From Pseudomonadota bacterium (GTDB lineage Bacteria; Pseudomonadota; Alphaproteobacteria; Caulobacterales; Caulobacteraceae), in contig JAEXJH010000359.1 in NCBI GenBank assembly GCA_023445955.1, positions 1 to 10,551 of the forward strand: a stretch of 10,551 nucleotides of DNA, given 5' to 3'. Position numbers and translations under genes: made by a program. Of this stretch, positions 5,563-10,551 are shown piece after piece; position 1 is the first letter of the stretch; every line of letters starts with the position of its first letter. The notes under the pieces are model-generated. The model was not told the origin of the DNA, did no database searches, and was given only the letters and a program-made list of their open reading frames with translations.

Positions 5563-5838
5563 TTGAACATCTCCAAACCGCAGCAACGCACGCTGCATGC
5601 TCTGGCCCAAGGCGGCCGGATCGAACTCGAACGCGACGACAACGGCAAGATCATCGCGGCCGACTGCATCACCCGCGACGGCTGGGCGCTGACTGACTGC
5701 TCGGTCGGCGTCTTCCAGTCGCTGAAGCGCAAGCGCCTGATCGCCAGCCAGGAGGGCGGCCCTTACCGGATCACCCGGCTGGGCCTCTCCAACCTGCGCG
5801 CCCAGCTCGATAATCGCGTGGGCGCGAAGGCCTGGTAG
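5563..5838 (+). CDS. YjhX/TopAI family toxin (UPF0386)
   Basis: A 91-residue protein matching the YjhX family throughout: [18 protein letters not shown] at the start, then [26 protein letters not shown] (residues 46-63), [15 protein letters not shown] and a final RAQLDNR. E. coli YjhX (TopAI) is 85 residues and inhibits DNA topoisomerase I, with YjhQ, a GNAT-type protein, as antitoxin. This copy carries about six extra C-terminal residues. The start is TTG at 5563: it gives the family's invariant MN(I/L)S beginning, and no ATG or GTG lies nearby in frame. Only a weak GGA lies upstream, so translation should be poor, which suits a toxin. No yjhQ-like gene is adjacent: the preceding gene is the DUF3060 protein and the following one is rsmD on the other strand, whose stop codon abuts this one with no gap. 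Many family members are orphans, so toxicity here is unproven. Confidence 0.88.
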   Translation: MNISKPQQRTLHALAQGGRIELERDDNGKIIAADCITRDGWALTDCSVGVFQSLKRKRLIASQEGGPYRITRLGLSNLRAQLDNRVGAKAW

Positions 5839-6402
5839 TCAGCTGAACTTGTAGAAGAGGACGCGCGCGGCGCCGTAGTCGCGCGCGTCGATCTGCTCGA
5901 AGCCCTCAAGCACCGGATCAACCTCGCCCCGGCCGCGCTCGAACATCAGGATCGCGCCGGGGGCCAGCCAGTCGTGGGCTTTCATCTCGGCCACGGCCTT
6001 TTCGCCCAGGCCCTTGGCGTAGGGCGGATCGAGGAAGGCGATGTCGAACGGCGCGCCGGCGCTGGCCGGGCGGGGGCCAAGGTCGGTGGCGTCGCGGCGG
6101 TGCACGCGAGTGACGCCGAACAAATGCATGGCGTCGATGTTCTCGCGGATCGCGCCGCGCGCGGCGTCATCGGTCTCGACGAACAGGCAGAACCCCGCCC
6201 CGCGCGCCAGGGCCTCCAGCCCCAGCGCGCCCGAGCCGGCGAAGACGTCGATCACCCGCGCTCCGTTCAGTTCCGGCGCCCAGGCGGCGTGCTCGAGGAT
6301 GTTGAACACGGCCTGGCGGGCGCGGTCGGAGGTGGGGCGGGTCGCCTCGCCCGGCGGGGCGACGATGGCCTTGCCGCGATACTGGCCCGAGACGATGCGC
6401 AT
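5839..6402 (-). CDS. rsmD: 16S rRNA (guanine966-N2)-methyltransferase RsmD
   Basis: A 187-residue Rossmann-type methyltransferase of normal RsmD length. It methylates N2 of G966 in 16S rRNA using S-adenosylmethionine, on assembled small subunits. Visible elements: the family's opening RIVSGQYRGK and TRPTSDRARQAVFNIL (residues 21-36), the SAM-binding motif VIDVFAGSGALG at 50-61, the acidic ribose-binding position in VETDD (75-79), and the catalytic DPPY at 125-128. I start it at ATG 6402 because RIVSG is the family's N-terminus; the frame continues 10 codons upstream, but those lie within the neighbouring gene. The ATG shares one base with the TGA of the TMEM175-like gene (TGATG), with AAGG upstream, so the two are probably translationally coupled. 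Its 3' end abuts the toxin gene with no spacer. Confidence 0.95.
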   Translation of the reverse strand: MRIVSGQYRGKAIVAPPGEATRPTSDRARQAVFNILEHAAWAPELNGARVIDVFAGSGALGLEALARGAGFCLFVETDDAARGAIRENIDAMHLFGVTRVHRRDATDLGPRPASAGAPFDIAFLDPPYAKGLGEKAVAEMKAHDWLAPGAILMFERGRGEVDPVLEGFEQIDARDYGAARVLFYKFS

Positions 6403-7004
6403 CAGGCCGCCTTCAGCTTGCGACCCAGCCATGACAGGCCGACCAGCAGCAGGATCATCAGGATCCAGCCCCAGGGATGGGCCAGGCTATAGAGGCTCAG
6501 GGTGCACATCACACCGGGCAGCAGCGTCACCCGCAGCCAGATGTACCAGGCCTCGCCGGCCGGCATCGGCTCGGCCAGCTTGCCGATGAAGGCCGCATAG
6601 GCCCACAGCAGACCCATGGCCACGCCGAACAGGGCGACCAGGCCCAGATAGACCGGCAGCGCCTTGCCGCCCCCTTCCCATAGAAGCTCGGTGGCCAGCG
6701 GCAACAGGGCGATCAGGCCCAGCACCAGGAAGTTGAAGACGTCCAGGCCGCCATTGGCCTTGACCAGCCGGGCAAACACCCGGCGGTGGCTGAACCAGCC
6801 CACCCCGACCACCGCGAAGCTGACGGCATAGGCCAGGAGCTTGGGGCCCATCTGGCTGAACAGGTCCGCGATGCCGCGCCACTCGTGCGGCGGATGGATC
6901 TCGATGGCCAGCAGGGTGATGGCGATGGCGAACACGGCGTCCGAAAACAGCACCAGCCGATGCAGATGCCCTGGGGTGGCGTCGCCCGAATCCCGATCAC
7001 TCAT
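6402..7004 (-). CDS. TMEM175 family (DUF1211) potassium channel-like membrane protein
   Basis: A 200-residue membrane protein. The family hallmark RxxxFSD is present as RLVLFSD at residues 16-22, at the start of the first span, which continues AVFAIAITLLAIEI. I count six hydrophobic spans, roughly 17-36, 54-72, 88-108, 116-140, 155-173 and 177-193, matching the single six-span repeat of bacterial TMEM175 proteins, which assemble as tetramers and conduct K+. The short cytoplasmic tail is basic (GRKLKAA). Bacterial members are leak-type K+ channels of the inner membrane; the physiological role in this organism is unknown. The ATG at 7004 has a good AGGGG upstream. It is the first gene of a two-gene unit with rsmD, overlapping it by one base. 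The link between a K+ channel and an rRNA methylase is probably expression sharing rather than a common pathway. Confidence 0.88.
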   Translation of the reverse strand: MSDRDSGDATPGHLHRLVLFSDAVFAIAITLLAIEIHPPHEWRGIADLFSQMGPKLLAYAVSFAVVGVGWFSHRRVFARLVKANGGLDVFNFLVLGLIALLPLATELLWEGGGKALPVYLGLVALFGVAMGLLWAYAAFIGKLAEPMPAGEAWYIWLRVTLLPGVMCTLSLYSLAHPWGWILMILLLVGLSWLGRKLKAA

Positions 7005-7141
7005 GCTTAGTCCCCTTACAACCCGTAACCGGATGTGTGCCGTCCCGCGCGCCCTGCGGCAAGCACGCGCTTTACAAGATCGCGGCCCTTCCCTCTTAGT
7101 CGCCTCGATAGCAAGCGGTGAAGCGCAAGGGCGATCGGACG

Positions 7142-8113
7142 ATGCGGATGGGCGAGCTGATGGAGGCGGTGAAGCGTTCGCGTTTCCTGGCCGACCTGTC
7201 GCCCTATGACCGCGACCCTTGGCGGACCGCCTTCGCCGTGCCGGTCGGCATGCTGGCCGGCGCCGTGGCGGGCCTGCTGGGCGCCATCAGCGCGACCTTG
7301 ATCGGCCTGCTGGTGGTCAGCGGCCTGGACGGCGCGCCGGCGGCCGGCGACCTGTTCAACGTCTTTTCCGATCCCAACCTGACCGAACCGACGGCGCGGC
7401 AGTCGCTGTTTTTCCTGGCCGTGCTGGCCGGCGTGAACCTGGGCGCGGCGGTCGGCTTCGTGTTCGCGGCCGGGGCGATCCACCACCGCCGGATCACCGA
7501 CTACATCAATCGCGGCCAGGCCGTGCGCTGGCGGCTGCTGCTGGGCGGCCTGGTGTTGGTGGGCGTGGTGATGATCGCCGTCACCGGCGTCGCCGCCGCC
7601 CTCGGCGAGCAACTCGATCCGCCGCTGTGGACGGTCTCGCCGAACCTGGTGGGCCGCACCTTCTACGCGACCATGGCCATCGCCCTCTTGATCCTGGCCT
7701 CGGCCGCCGAGGAGCTGGTGTTCCGCGGCTGGCTGCTAAAGCAAAGCGCCGCCTACATCCACAATCCCATCGTGCTGATGGTGCTGAACGGCCTGTTGTT
7801 CGCGGCCATCCACTTCGACCCCAATATCGACGCTTTCCTGGTTCGCGCGGCCATGGGCGCGGGCCTGACCTGGATGGCGCTGCGCCTGAGCGGCATCGAG
7901 CTGGGCATCGGCGCGCACGCGGCCAACAACGCCGTCATCCTGCTGCTGATCCGGCCGATGACCACCCGCCCCGACGCGCCGCACGAGTTCAAGGCCGGCC
8001 TGATCGCCAGCGCCCTGGTGGTGCTGGCCGGCTTCATCGGCGTGGCCGAGCTGTCGGTCCGCTGGCCGGCCCTGCGCCGCTGGACCGGAACCCAGACGCC
8101 GGCGACGGCCTAG
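7142..8113 (+). CDS. CPBP family intramembrane metalloprotease
   Basis: A membrane protein of 323 residues from the ATG at 7142. The three CPBP/Rce1-type (Abi) motifs are present in order: EELVFR (Glu190, Glu191, Arg195), FAAIHF (His224) and HAANN (His259, Asn263). These acidic and histidine residues form the metal or catalytic site inside the membrane. About eight hydrophobic segments can be seen, with a non-motif N-terminal half of two or three spans. Family members cleave prenylated or other membrane proteins or peptides, and some protect bacteria from their own bacteriocins; the substrate here is unknown and no bacteriocin gene is visible. The start is uncertain: a GTG at 7118 would add eight residues but has no ribosome site, while AAGGG stands about 10 bases before the ATG. 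It is divergent from the TMEM175-like gene across 137 bases of otherwise featureless spacer, and convergent with rluB with 13 bases between stops. Confidence 0.88.
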   Translation: MRMGELMEAVKRSRFLADLSPYDRDPWRTAFAVPVGMLAGAVAGLLGAISATLIGLLVVSGLDGAPAAGDLFNVFSDPNLTEPTARQSLFFLAVLAGVNLGAAVGFVFAAGAIHHRRITDYINRGQAVRWRLLLGGLVLVGVVMIAVTGVAAALGEQLDPPLWTVSPNLVGRTFYATMAIALLILASAAEELVFRGWLLKQSAAYIHNPIVLMVLNGLLFAAIHFDPNIDAFLVRAAMGAGLTWMALRLSGIELGIGAHAANNAVILLLIRPMTTRPDAPHEFKAGLIASALVVLAGFIGVAELSVRWPALRRWTGTQTPATA

Positions 8114-8130
8114 GGCCAGAACGCCCCTAG
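8110..8130. terminator. Small bidirectional hairpin containing both convergent stop codons
   Basis: CTAGGG at 8110-8115 and CCCTAG at 8125-8130 are perfect 6-base complements with a 9-base loop. The TAG of the protease gene lies in one arm and the TAG of the pseudouridine synthase gene (on the minus strand) in the other. There is no U-run on either side, so it may only slow polymerase or protect 3' ends. Confidence 0.3.
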
Positions 8131-9404
8131 CGCTTGGGACCACCGCGCGGGGCAGGACCGCGCGAGGGAGCCGAACCGCGAGCGGGCTTGGCCGCCCCCG
8201 GACGCGGCGCCGCTCGGCCTGGCTTTTCCGACACACGACGCGCTGCGCCATCGGCAGGCTTCGCGCCTGGACGCGCCGCCGCCGGCTTGCCGCGCGCGGC
8301 GGGCTTGCCGATGTCGATGAACTTGCTCTCGATCGACTTGGGCGCGCGCTTGGCCTTCGGCTGGGCGATGCCCTTGCTGGCGCCCTTGCTCGGCGCGTGG
8401 GGCGAGACCTTCTTCTTCGGCTTGGCCCAGCCGGCCTTGTAGACGGGTTTCTCGGACTTTTCCGGCGTATCGATCACCACCGCGCGGTCGGCGCGCGGCG
8501 CGCCGCGGCGTTGCAGGTCGCCGCCCCCGGGCGTGCCGGGAGCTTTAACCGCGGCGGCGACGCCGCTGAACTTGGGACGATCGCCCGTCGGCATGTTCTC
8601 TTCGGAGACGATGCCTTCCATCAGTTCACGGATCACCCGCGGACCGACTTCCTCGATCTGGCCGGCTTCCAGCGGTCCCAGGGCGAACGGGCCGTAGGAC
8701 ATGCGGATCAGGCGATTGACCTTCAGGCCCAGCGCTTCCAGCACCTTGCGGACTTCGCGGTTCTTGCCTTCCGACAGGCTGACCGTGAGCCAGATGTTCT
8801 TGCCGCCGCCAGCCTTGTCGTGGGCCTTGTCGATCTTGGCCTCGATCGCGCCGTAGGTGACCCCCTCGACGGTGATCCCGTCCTTCAACTTGTCCAGCTT
8901 GGCCTGCGTCGTGTCGCCGAAGGCGCGAGCGCGATAGCGGCGGACCCAGGCGTTGCTGGGCGTCTCCAAGGCGCGCGACAGCTCGCCGTCGTTGGTCAGC
9001 AGCAGCAGGCCTTCGGAGTTCAAGTCCAGGCGCCCGACCGAGATCAGGCGCGGCAGGTCCTTGGGCAGCGAGCCGAACACGGTCGGCCGGCCCTTGGGGT
9101 CGTTGTGGGTGGTCATCAGCCCGGTGGGCTTGTGGTAGCGGAAGATCCGCGTCGGCTCGCGCTCGGCCACCAGCTGGCCGTCGACGGTCAGGAAGTCGCC
9201 GGGCTGGACCTTGACCGCCGGAGTGGTCAGCACCTTGCCGTTGATCGCCACGCGGCCAGCCTCGATCAGCCGCTCGACCTCGCGACGCGACGCCACGCCG
9301 GCCCGCGCCAGGGCCTTGGCGACCCGCTCGCCGGGACCGCCGTCCAGCTCTCCGTCTTGACCGTCGAGTTGAGGCTCGTACAGGGGATCGTGTGGCTCGG
9401 TCAT
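8127..9404 (-). CDS. rluB: Ribosomal large-subunit pseudouridine synthase, RsuA/RluB family
   Basis: A 425-residue protein. Residues about 26-80 form an S4 RNA-binding domain (ERVAKALARAGVASRREVERL, then VAINGK). The synthase domain follows to about residue 265, with GRLDLNSEGLLLLTNDG at 124-140 carrying the catalytic Asp127, and EGKNREVRK at 212-220, a conserved family block. It should isomerise a uridine of 23S rRNA; in E. coli RluB acts on U2605, and the exact target here is inferred, since RluE, RluF and RsuA share the fold. The last roughly 150 residues are an unusual tail rich in Lys, Arg, Ala, Pro and Gly, probably disordered and RNA-binding; such tails are common in alphaproteobacterial members. 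The ATG at 9404 has AAGGA at good spacing; the longer frame lacks support. It is divergent from tadA with only 52 bases between starts. Confidence 0.9.
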   Translation of the reverse strand: MTEPHDPLYEPQLDGQDGELDGGPGERVAKALARAGVASRREVERLIEAGRVAINGKVLTTPAVKVQPGDFLTVDGQLVAEREPTRIFRYHKPTGLMTTHNDPKGRPTVFGSLPKDLPRLISVGRLDLNSEGLLLLTNDGELSRALETPSNAWVRRYRARAFGDTTQAKLDKLKDGITVEGVTYGAIEAKIDKAHDKAGGGKNIWLTVSLSEGKNREVRKVLEALGLKVNRLIRMSYGPFALGPLEAGQIEEVGPRVIRELMEGIVSEENMPTGDRPKFSGVAAAVKAPGTPGGGDLQRRGAPRADRAVVIDTPEKSEKPVYKAGWAKPKKKVSPHAPSKGASKGIAQPKAKRAPKSIESKFIDIGKPAARGKPAAARPGAKPADGAARRVSEKPGRAAPRPGAAKPARGSAPSRGPAPRGGPKR

Positions 9405-9456
9405 TTTCGGCGTCCTTCTCGGGCTGGGCGCATCTCTCGATGGGCTTTTGTTGGTA

Positions 9457-9942
9457 ATGCGCACTGATCAGGACGAGGATCAAGACCACCGCATGATGCG
9501 CCTGGCGCTCGACGCCGCCCGCGCGGCGGCCGAGGCCGGCGAAACGCCGGTGGGCGCCGTGATCCTGGATCCGAAGACCGGCGAGATCATCGCCACCGCC
9601 GGCAACGGCCCGATCGCCGCTCACGACCCTACGGCCCACGCCGAGATCGCGGCCATGCGCGCCGCCGCCGCCAAGCTGGAGAACTACCGCCTGACCGACC
9701 TGACCCTGGTCGTCACCCTGGAGCCCTGCGCCATGTGCGCCGGCGCCATCAGCCATGCGCGGATCGGGCGGGTGGTGTTCGGGGCCGAGGATCCCAAGGG
9801 CGGCGCGGTCGTTCACGGCCCGAAGTTTTTCGCCCAGCCCACTTGCCACTGGCGGCCGGAGGTGACGGGCGGCGTGTTGGCCGAGGAGAGCGCGGACCTG
9901 CTGCGGGGGTTCTTCAGAGCCCGCCGCAAGAAACCTAGCTGA
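9457..9942 (+). CDS. tadA: tRNA-specific adenosine-34 deaminase TadA
   Basis: A 161-residue zinc-dependent deaminase. It converts A34 of tRNA-Arg(ACG) to inosine, which is needed to read CGU, CGC and CGA. Zinc and catalytic residues are visible as HAE at 61-63 (His61 ligand, Glu63 proton shuttle) and PCAMC at 90-94 (Cys91 and Cys94 ligands). ETPVGAVI at 29-36, LTDLTLVVTLEPC and GAISHARIGRVVFGAEDPKGGAV at 96-118 are typical TadA blocks and distinguish it from cytidine and guanine deaminases. The start is less certain: ATG at 9457 gives a short acidic head (MRTDQDEDQDHR), and ATG at 9493 would remove it; the ribosome site is weak for both. Its 3' end overlaps the convergent neighbour by 8 bases. 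Divergence from the pseudouridine synthase gene is a familiar arrangement in alphaproteobacteria. Confidence 0.95.
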   Translation: MRTDQDEDQDHRMMRLALDAARAAAEAGETPVGAVILDPKTGEIIATAGNGPIAAHDPTAHAEIAAMRAAAAKLENYRLTDLTLVVTLEPCAMCAGAISHARIGRVVFGAEDPKGGAVVHGPKFFAQPTCHWRPEVTGGVLAEESADLLRGFFRARRKKPS

Positions 9943-10354
9943 GCAGGGTCGAGCCCAGCAGCACCTTGGCGCCGGGCTTGCCGACCACCTGGTCGCAGGC
10001 CTTCTGCAGCTCGCGCGCGACATAGTCCATGTCCGGAGCCGCCCCGCCGCGCAGGCCGGCGGCATAGACCATCAGCACCTGGGCGAAGGCGGCGCGCAGG
10101 CGCGGCGTCGAGGCCTGGGCGCGGGTCATCAACACGGGATCCTTTGCCTGGATGCCGGCCTCGACGGTCATCACGCCCCGGCGGCCGTCGCGGCGCAGGA
10201 CGATGGCGTTGATCGGATCGAGAGCGAAATAGGTCGGCGGCGCCTTCTTCTCTTCACCACCGCCGTGACCGGCGAAGGCGACGCTCGGCGCGGCCAGGGA
10301 GCCGGCAGCGAGGGCGGCGATCAGGGCGAACGGGAGGAGGCGGTTGCGGCGCAT
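9935..10354 (-). CDS. Secreted protein resembling the FliL periplasmic domain
   Basis: A 139-residue protein. Residues 1-28 are a signal peptide (MRRNRLLPF, then a hydrophobic stretch ending AFA|GH). After a glycine/charge-rich linker, residues 42-139 follow the order of a FliL periplasmic domain: YFALDPINAIV, GRRGVMTVEAGIQAKDP, then RAQASTPRLRAAFAQVL, a middle helix region, a second helix ARELQKACDQVV and a final strand KVLLGSTLLS. FliL is normally a single-span stator-associated flagellar protein; this one appears to have a cleavable signal instead of a retained anchor, although the first hydrophobic segment could stay as an anchor. The resemblance is by pattern, not by search. I start it at ATG 10354 because the signal peptide begins there; the open frame to 10537 runs into the neighbouring promoter and flmA. 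It is divergent from flmA, a flagellin-glycosylation gene, so a flagellar link is plausible. Confidence 0.7.
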   Translation of the reverse strand: MRRNRLLPFALIAALAAGSLAAPSVAFAGHGGGEEKKAPPTYFALDPINAIVLRRDGRRGVMTVEAGIQAKDPVLMTRAQASTPRLRAAFAQVLMVYAAGLRGGAAPDMDYVARELQKACDQVVGKPGAKVLLGSTLLS

Positions 10355-10370
10355 GAGGCCTTGTATCGCG

Positions 10371-10425
10371 TCGTGGTTGACGTCCTCTTTACGTCTGCGG
10401 GCGTACGCAAAGGCGTTAACCACGA
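10371..10425. repeat. 12-base inverted repeat in the divergent fliL-like/flmA promoter region
   Basis: TCGTGGTTGACG at 10371-10382 and CGTTAACCACGA at 10414-10425 are complementary except for one G-T pair. The arm centres are 43 bases apart, about four helical turns. The left arm holds TTGACG, which could be a -35 box reading toward flmA, and the right arm holds TTAACG reading the other way. The right arm also has a TTAACC half-site and overlaps a GANTC site at 10424-10428. The 118 bases between starts hold no gene. Confidence 0.45.
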
Positions 10426-10472
10426 GTCGTCGCGACGCCTGGGAGGCTCGCGCACGTCGCAGGAGGCAGACC

Positions 10473-10551
10473 TTGGGCCGTTTTTCCCCCAAATCCCTCG
10501 ATCTGGACGGCAAGGTGATCCTGGTCACCGGCGGCACCGGCTCCTTCGGCC
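10473..10551 (+). CDS. flmA: UDP-GlcNAc 4,6-dehydratase (inverting), PseB/FlmA; 5' part only
   Basis: Only the first 26 codons lie in the window and the gene runs off the right edge. The start is TTG at 10473, preceded by a full AGGAGG at 10461-10466, six bases away. The peptide begins GRFSPKSLDLDGK and continues VILVTGGTGSFG, the nucleotide-binding turn that opens PseB/FlmA-type enzymes (extended SDR fold); GGTGSFG is characteristic of this group. PseB removes water from UDP-GlcNAc with inversion at C5, the first step to CMP-pseudaminic acid. In Caulobacter, FlmA serves flagellin glycosylation. Capsule-type dehydratases (CapD/FlaA1-like) share the motif, so the specific symbol is likely but not certain from so short a piece. 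It is divergent from the FliL-like gene; the intervening 118 bases hold an inverted repeat and a GANTC site. Confidence 0.78.
   Translation, partial: MGRFSPKSLDLDGKVILVTGGTGSFG

Noticed and set aside
7005..7141. The 137-base gap between the channel and protease genes, with CTTAGTC and TTACAA each present twice
   Set aside because: The repeats are 6-7 bases and unaligned with any promoter box. I see no gene, stable hairpin or clear promoter.
8626..10065. A 479-codon minus frame spanning parts of rluB and tadA
   Set aside because: Its product is Arg/Pro/Gly-rich without domains, and both genes beneath it have complete catalytic motifs in other frames.

Overview
The window is high-GC DNA with dense coding and strong G/C preference at third codon positions. 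It reads as a member of the Caulobacteraceae, most likely Caulobacter. The pointers are: the start of a PseB/FlmA-type UDP-GlcNAc 4,6-dehydratase gene (flagellin glycosylation) at the right edge; GANTC sites (the CcrM methylation target) that I noticed mostly between genes; TTG starts; and an rsmD / rluB / tadA cluster of RNA-modification genes. The species is inference.

Left block (60-1839, minus strand): an apparent three-gene operon, transcribed HAD-IA hydrolase (ACAD10/epoxide-hydrolase-N type) -> pterin-4a-carbinolamine dehydratase -> NAD-type short-chain dehydrogenase. Two palindromes with the same core, TCAAAC-N4-GTTTGA, lie just upstream of the first and last genes. They match the operator form described for the TetR-family fatty-acid regulator PsrA, and are the most coherent undescribed regulatory signal here.

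Middle block (1983-5838, plus strand): a secreted Gly/Tyr-rich protein, a 34-residue single-membrane-span protein, a 679-residue AsmA-family protein, a secreted DUF3060 protein, and an orphan TopAI/YjhX-type toxin gene. The toxin gene starts at TTG and has a 213-base leader. That leader holds a nested inverted repeat and a possible 10-codon leader ORF whose stop codon lies inside the outer stem.

Right block (5839-10551): rsmD and a TMEM175-like channel gene (minus strand, coupled by a 1-base overlap), a CPBP-family intramembrane protease gene (plus), a large-subunit pseudouridine synthase of the RsuA/RluB family (minus), tadA (plus, divergent from it), a secreted protein resembling FliL (minus), and the first 26 codons of flmA (plus). 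rsmD, rluB and tadA act on 16S rRNA, 23S rRNA and tRNA respectively, so this is a translation-machinery modification neighbourhood with two membrane-protein genes in it. The fliL-like and flmA genes diverge from a region with a 12-base inverted repeat. Gene ends are very tight: two convergent pairs abut or overlap.

I see no tRNA or rRNA gene, insertion sequence, CRISPR array or phage gene. All functions are read from motifs by eye; no database search was run.
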